From Bacillota bacterium (lineage in GTDB: Bacteria; Bacillota; Sulfobacillia; JABLXB01): 64,000 bases of DNA. The DNA lies in contig JABLXB010000001.1 in NCBI GenBank assembly GCA_013178305.1, positions 328,203 to 392,202 on the forward strand. The letters run 5' to 3'. Position numbers and translations under genes: made by a program. The notes beneath the pieces are model-generated. The model did not search any database. It was not told where the DNA came from and worked only from the letters and a program-made list of their open reading frames with translations. This document shows, piece after piece, positions 60,114 to 64,000 of this stretch; within the stretch, counting starts at the first letter, position 1; every line of letters starts with the position of its first letter.

Positions 60114-63100
60114 ATGGCAAAGAAACGCAGGGTCCTGGCGGCATCGATCGGCGAATGCGTACACTCGCTCGGGGTCGAGACGTTCGCCGAGTGGCTCGAG
60201 GACCAGGACCTCGGGTACGTGTCGGTCAAGCTGGGGCCGGCGGTGCCCATAGACGACCTCATAAACAAGATCCGTGAATCCCAGCCCGAGGTGGTAGCGC
60301 TCTCGTACCGCCTCGGTGACCTTCACGTCGATAAGATGCTGAAGGAGTTCATGGACAAGACGTACCAGTACGGTATCGACCCGAAGACCAGCCCTATCAG
60401 GTATTGCTTCGGAGGCCTGAGGACGGCGGCGAACCTGGCGCGCGCGCTTACCGGCCACGCGATCTTGCCCGACAAGTTCTCGAGGCCCGAGGACAGGCAT
60501 TACGACCTCGAGGCCCTGGCGCGGGAATTCAAGGGCTACTCGAAATACGATGGCTTCTTCGAGATGGTCGCAGACGATTACATCACGATGGAGCAGCTGA
60601 TTGAATTCGCCCAGCGTAAGACTCAAAAGAGCAAAGATAAGAGGGTCGAGTGGTCCGACGACCTCCTCGAGAGGATCCGGCAGGTGCGCGAGCGCGAGAA
60701 CAGGCCGGTAATCAGGGCGCACATCGGGATCGCGGCGGAGTCGATCGAGCCAACGGTCGAGGACATCAAGAAGATATGCGACGCCGAGGCGATCGAGATC
60801 GTCTCCCTCGCCCCCGACCAGCCATCGCAGACGTTCCTCGCCAAGTTCATCCGCGGCGAGGAGGACCCGGCCAAGTACCTGAAGGGCCAGGGCGGTGTCC
60901 CGATCCGTAGCAAGGAAGACCTGAAGGCGCTCAAGGACGCGTCGCTCCGCGGGAACTTCCCGATGACGCGCATCTACTCCGGCACGGACGAACTCCTCGA
61001 GCTCGCGAAGGTATTCGAGGAAGCGTTCCACATGCCGTTCCCCGCGGTGCCGATATTCTACTACAACCAGCTGGACGGCCGCGGCCCGCTGCCGATTCGA
61101 GAGGGCATTGACGAGCATTTCGAGGTCATGAAATGGTGGGCGTCGATCGGCAAACCGCTGGAGATAAACGACCCGCACCAGTGGCAGCTCCGCAATTGCT
61201 CGGACGACATGTACGTCACCGACCACATCGTGGCGGGGATCGTCGCGCTCAAATGCGGTATCAAGACGTACGTGATGCAGCTGATGTTCGACCTGCCCCC
61301 GCAGATCGCGCCGATCTACGACCTCGCGAAAATGCGCGCGTCATACGAGCTCATGGAACCGCTCACGAGGTACTTCGAGTTCAAGATCGTGCGCGAGACC
61401 AGGGGCGGCCTATCGAGCTTCCCGCCGAACCTGGACATGGCCAAGGGGCACCTGGCGACGACGACGTACTGGCAGATGTTCATGGAACCGGACATCGTCC
61501 ACGTGGTGAGCTACCCCGAGGCGCACCACGAGGCGAGGGCCGAGGACATCATCGAGAGCTGCGACATCGTCAAGCAGGTGTTCAAGAACTTCTACAAGCC
61601 CGGGCAGCCCGATATCTGGTCCGACCCGAGACTCCAGGCGCGAAAGGCGGATCTAAAGAAGGGCGCGATGTACAACATGCTGCACCTCGCGCTCATGGCG
61701 GGCTACGAGGGCAAGGTGACGGTAAAGAACTACCTCGAGTGGGCGAAAGAGCCGTCCGAGGACGCCGAAAAGAACTTCGAGGCGATGCTCCTCGACATAA
61801 TTGACGAGCAGAATTACCCGACGAAGGACGCCGCGCTGATCGGCGCCGACAACCTCGATCTGGCGCTGCAGACGGGCCTGTTCCAGGCACCACAGATCAC
61901 CGTTGTCGACAAGCGTTACGAAATGGCGGGCAAGTGCAGGACCAAGACCACAGGCGGCATGTGTAGGATCGACGAATTCGACGGGATCAAGGTGCGCGAC
62001 GAGATCCACAGGGTAGACCTCGTGAGGCAGAAATACCCGTGGTACTTCAACAAGAGCATAAGCATGGCGGACGACAAGTCGTACATCACCGAACTCGAGG
62101 AGAAGATCGAGGACTCCACGGTGAGGGAATTCCGCCGGCAAATCGGCGTATCCGACGTGACAGACAAGAACGTCCTCGCGGTGGACTTCGGCAGCACGTT
62201 CACGAAGATCGCCACGTTCAACACTTCGTCGGACGAGGTAAAGCTGCTGTACGTCCCTACGACGGTCGACGATATCCGCATCGGCCTCGCCAACGGGCTC
62301 GGGTGCCTCGAGGCTTGCCAGAAGGCGGGCAACTGGGAACCCCTGCGCGAGGCGATGTTCAAGTTCGACATACGGCTCCCCTGCTCGAGCGCGAAGGGCG
62401 GCCTCAAAATGGTGACGGTGTCGCTCTGCAAGGAGGAGAGTGGCTTCGCAGCCGAGCTCGCGGCGCTGACGGCCGGCGCGAAGCTCCTGAACACCTACGA
62501 AGGCCGCCTTACAGACGAGCAGGTCCGCGCGATCTACGAGGTCGACCAGCCGGAGATCATCCTGATCGCGGGAGGCGTCAACGAGGGCGGCGAGGCCGAC
62601 ATCCCGCTGCACAACGCGCGGATGCTGGCAGCCAACGCACGGCTGGCGACGTACGCGAAGTACGGGGTCCCCGTGATCTATGCCGGGAACCAGGATATCG
62701 CGAGCGACGTGGAGGGGATATTCAAGGAATACGGCGTGGACGTCCGCGTGACGGGCAACGTCATGCCCGAAGTCAACATGTTCAACATCGAGACCGTGAA
62801 CGAGGCGATCCGCGACCTGTTCCAGACGATAATCATCCGCGGCAAGGGTTTCGACGTCGTCGAGGAATACATGAGCGCGAGGTTCCTGCCCACCCCGCGC
62901 GCGGCATTCCTCGGCATCAACCTCCTGGCGAAGGGTTACGGGAGCGAGTCCGGCATCGGAAACATAGTGTCGCTGGATGTCGGCGGCTGCACGACGGACT
63001 TCTTCGCCAACGTGAAGTCGAACCCACTGTATGCTTACCCGTGGGAAGACGAGAAGAAGCGGGTCAAGCGGACGATCCTGAAGACTCCCAACGCCCCGCT

Positions 63101-63776
63101 CGCGTACAGGCGGGTCGAGGGCAAGTACGGGATGAGCTACAACGCCGAGAACCTGATGGAGATTGAGAGGTTCAAGTCGGGCGCCATGCAGAAGGACCTC
63201 GAAGAGTTCTTCAACGAGAAGTTCCCGTCGTTCGCCCCGGGCAAGGGCGCCTTCCCGCAGTTCCTGTCGCGGGTGGATGGGCGGCCCGACGGGCGGTGGC
63301 GTTTCGACCTCGGCCGGTACCTCGCGTGGGTGCACGCGAACCCGCACGCGCTGTCCGAGTGCCGCGAGGAAGATGGTGTCAGGGCGTTCCTGACCAGGGA
63401 AATCATGAAGGTGGCCACCGGCAGGAACGTTGGGTACGTGAAGGAGACCGACACCTACTTCCTCCAGTACGGGGTGAACTTCTTCACCGAGGAGTGCACG
63501 CTGCTGCTGATCGGCGGCCCGATATACCACAAGTGCCAGTCGGGCGCGGACTACAACTTCGACGACCTGCGACTGATCGCCCAAGGAGCGCTGTTCGCCC
63601 CCGACGAATACACGGTGCTGAGACCCGATGGCAAGGTCCTGATGGACGCCTCATACCTGGTTTCCACGGTCGGTGGCCTGTACGGCAGGGTGGACCCGGA
63701 AGGCGCGCTGAGGATATTGAAGAAGAACCTGAAGCATCTCGACATGACGGCGCGCCAGCAGGCATGTGGTGTGTGA
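60114..63776 (+). CDS. B12-binding-like domain / unknown central region / GlmL-MutL ATPase fusion (1220 aa)
   Basis: Residues 1 to about 140 resemble a cobalamin-binding Rossmann domain (GECVHSLGVETFAEWLEDQDL; the DxHxxG Asp is Cys, the His is present). Residues about 160-680 are a conserved-looking region I cannot assign with confidence; it is long enough for a mutase TIM barrel (VPIFYYNQLDGRGPLPIREGIDEHF, PPQIAPIYDLAKMRAS). From about 688 to the end lies a GlmL/MutL-type ASKHA ATPase: VDFGSTFTKIATFN, LIAGGVNEGGEADIPLHNARML, SLDVGGCTTDFFANV. GlmL-type proteins accompany glutamate mutase. The ATG at 60114 follows GGGGGAG. It may be a B12 mutase with built-in reactivase. Confidence 0.75.
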   Translation: MAKKRRVLAASIGECVHSLGVETFAEWLEDQDLGYVSVKLGPAVPIDDLINKIRESQPEVVALSYRLGDLHVDKMLKEFMDKTYQYGIDPKTSPIRYCFGGLRTAANLARALTGHAILPDKFSRPEDRHYDLEALAREFKGYSKYDGFFEMVADDYITMEQLIEFAQRKTQKSKDKRVEWSDDLLERIRQVRERENRPVIRAHIGIAAESIEPTVEDIKKICDAEAIEIVSLAPDQPSQTFLAKFIRGEEDPAKYLKGQGGVPIRSKEDLKALKDASLRGNFPMTRIYSGTDELLELAKVFEEAFHMPFPAVPIFYYNQLDGRGPLPIREGIDEHFEVMKWWASIGKPLEINDPHQWQLRNCSDDMYVTDHIVAGIVALKCGIKTYVMQLMFDLPPQIAPIYDLAKMRASYELMEPLTRYFEFKIVRETRGGLSSFPPNLDMAKGHLATTTYWQMFMEPDIVHVVSYPEAHHEARAEDIIESCDIVKQVFKNFYKPGQPDIWSDPRLQARKADLKKGAMYNMLHLALMAGYEGKVTVKNYLEWAKEPSEDAEKNFEAMLLDIIDEQNYPTKDAALIGADNLDLALQTGLFQAPQITVVDKRYEMAGKCRTKTTGGMCRIDEFDGIKVRDEIHRVDLVRQKYPWYFNKSISMADDKSYITELEEKIEDSTVREFRRQIGVSDVTDKNVLAVDFGSTFTKIATFNTSSDEVKLLYVPTTVDDIRIGLANGLGCLEACQKAGNWEPLREAMFKFDIRLPCSSAKGGLKMVTVSLCKEESGFAAELAALTAGAKLLNTYEGRLTDEQVRAIYEVDQPEIILIAGGVNEGGEADIPLHNARMLAANARLATYAKYGVPVIYAGNQDIASDVEGIFKEYGVDVRVTGNVMPEVNMFNIETVNEAIRDLFQTIIIRGKGFDVVEEYMSARFLPTPRAAFLGINLLAKGYGSESGIGNIVSLDVGGCTTDFFANVKSNPLYAYPWEDEKKRVKRTILKTPNAPLAYRRVEGKYGMSYNAENLMEIERFKSGAMQKDLEEFFNEKFPSFAPGKGAFPQFLSRVDGRPDGRWRFDLGRYLAWVHANPHALSECREEDGVRAFLTREIMKVATGRNVGYVKETDTYFLQYGVNFFTEECTLLLIGGPIYHKCQSGADYNFDDLRLIAQGALFAPDEYTVLRPDGKVLMDASYLVSTVGGLYGRVDPEGALRILKKNLKHLDMTARQQACGV

Positions 63777-63790
63777 CGTCGGGGCGGGCC

Positions 63791-64000
63791 ATGCGGCCCG
63801 CGGATGGTGTGGTGTCGGATCCGATGCACCCGTATACAAGGGCACTCACGGCTCCATTCCGGTCATCGGCGTACGGAAGCGACTGAAGACGATAGAGGGG
63901 ATCGTACCGGATCCCGTGAGCGTGAATGACGAATGCCCCTTCGCCGCGCGATGCGACGAAAAACGCGGTGATTGCTACAGATCAACTGGATGTGTCGAGA
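63791..64000 (+). pseudogene. Frameshifted remnant of an oligopeptide ABC transporter ATPase C-terminus
   Basis: The frame from 63791 encodes VSDPMHPYTRALTAPF, the HPYTRAL motif of OppD/DppD C-termini, then meets a stop at 63886. The next frame from 63862 continues VIGVRKRLKTIEGIVPDPVS and a Cys-rich end (ECPFAARCDEKRGDC), which is how such ATPases finish. A one-base change would join the two. No Walker A, signature or Walker B region lies upstream, because the fusion gene ends 14 nt before. The remnant continues past the window end. Confidence 0.75.

Noticed and set aside
61653-63584. 643-codon antisense open frame opposite the B12/MutL fusion
   Set aside because: It is a shadow of a long GC-rich gene; its translation has no family features, whereas the plus-strand protein shows clear ATPase motifs.

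Overview
This is a GC-rich bacterial chromosome segment, most likely from an anaerobic Bacillota (Firmicutes). The main taxonomic evidence is a clear HutP homologue (the histidine-dependent antiterminator of Bacillus-type hut operons), two sigma-54 activators of AcoR and RocR type, PucR and MocR regulators, strong Shine-Dalgarno sites, frequent GTG and TTG starts, and many 1-4 nt start/stop overlaps. No rRNA, tRNA, CRISPR array, insertion sequence or replication origin was seen. The content is almost entirely uptake and catabolism of amino acids, peptides and organic acids. Genes run on the minus strand to about 45.1 kb, with one exception at 42.1-43.9 kb, and on the plus strand after that.

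Region by region (minus-strand operons read from high to low coordinates). (1) 1-10.9 kb: a PucR regulator, a peptide-type ABC importer (binding protein, two permeases, two ATPases), a DUF917 protein, two M29/NicX-like metal-dependent enzymes and the start of an Asp/Glu/hydantoin racemase. This looks like uptake and breakdown of a peptide-like or hydantoin-like compound. (2) 10.9-11.7 kb: a decayed trypsin-like protease locus. (3) 11.9-18.5 kb: an acetoin-dehydrogenase-type operon (Lin0512 protein, acoA, acoB, acoX, acoC) behind a sigma-54 promoter and a dyad, with acoR upstream. (4) 18.8-23.3 kb: a heterodimeric ABC exporter coupled to an endonuclease III-like gene. (5) 23.3-45.1 kb: a very large imidazole/histidine cluster with two urocanase paralogues, an imidazolonepropionase-like amidohydrolase, FchA and FtcD, two complete aconitase X modules, a LarA-type racemase, a Liv-type ABC importer, an FMN hydroxy-acid dehydrogenase and an aminotransferase. 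It has a near-consensus sigma-54 promoter, a divergent RocR-like activator and HutP. (6) 45.3-53.0 kb: a BtuF-like binding protein, an NCS2-like permease, an amino acid permease, a MocR regulator with AzlCD, and a C26 glutamine amidotransferase-like hydrolase. (7) 53.1-60.1 kb: TRAP and TRAP-TAXI transporters, a D-glutamate cyclase and an opine-type dehydrogenase. (8) 60.1-64 kb: a 1220-residue fusion of a B12-binding-like domain, an unrecognised central region and a GlmL/MutL-type ATPase domain, then a frameshifted remnant of a peptide-ABC ATPase.

The most striking region is 23-45 kb. Two internal rho-independent terminators (after larA and after livF) are each immediately preceded by NAG triplets spaced by exactly four nucleotides, which is the kind of RNA site HutP binds. 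The first genes of the operon encode a urocanase and an imidazolonepropionase that both lack hallmark motifs, while a canonical urocanase lies in a distal segment with one of the aconitase X modules. Together with LarA, the FMN enzyme and the aminotransferase, this suggests a non-standard route that feeds imidazole hydroxy-acids or modified urocanates into glutamate and formimino-THF. The pathway is my inference. The gene families, motifs and RNA elements are read directly from the sequence.
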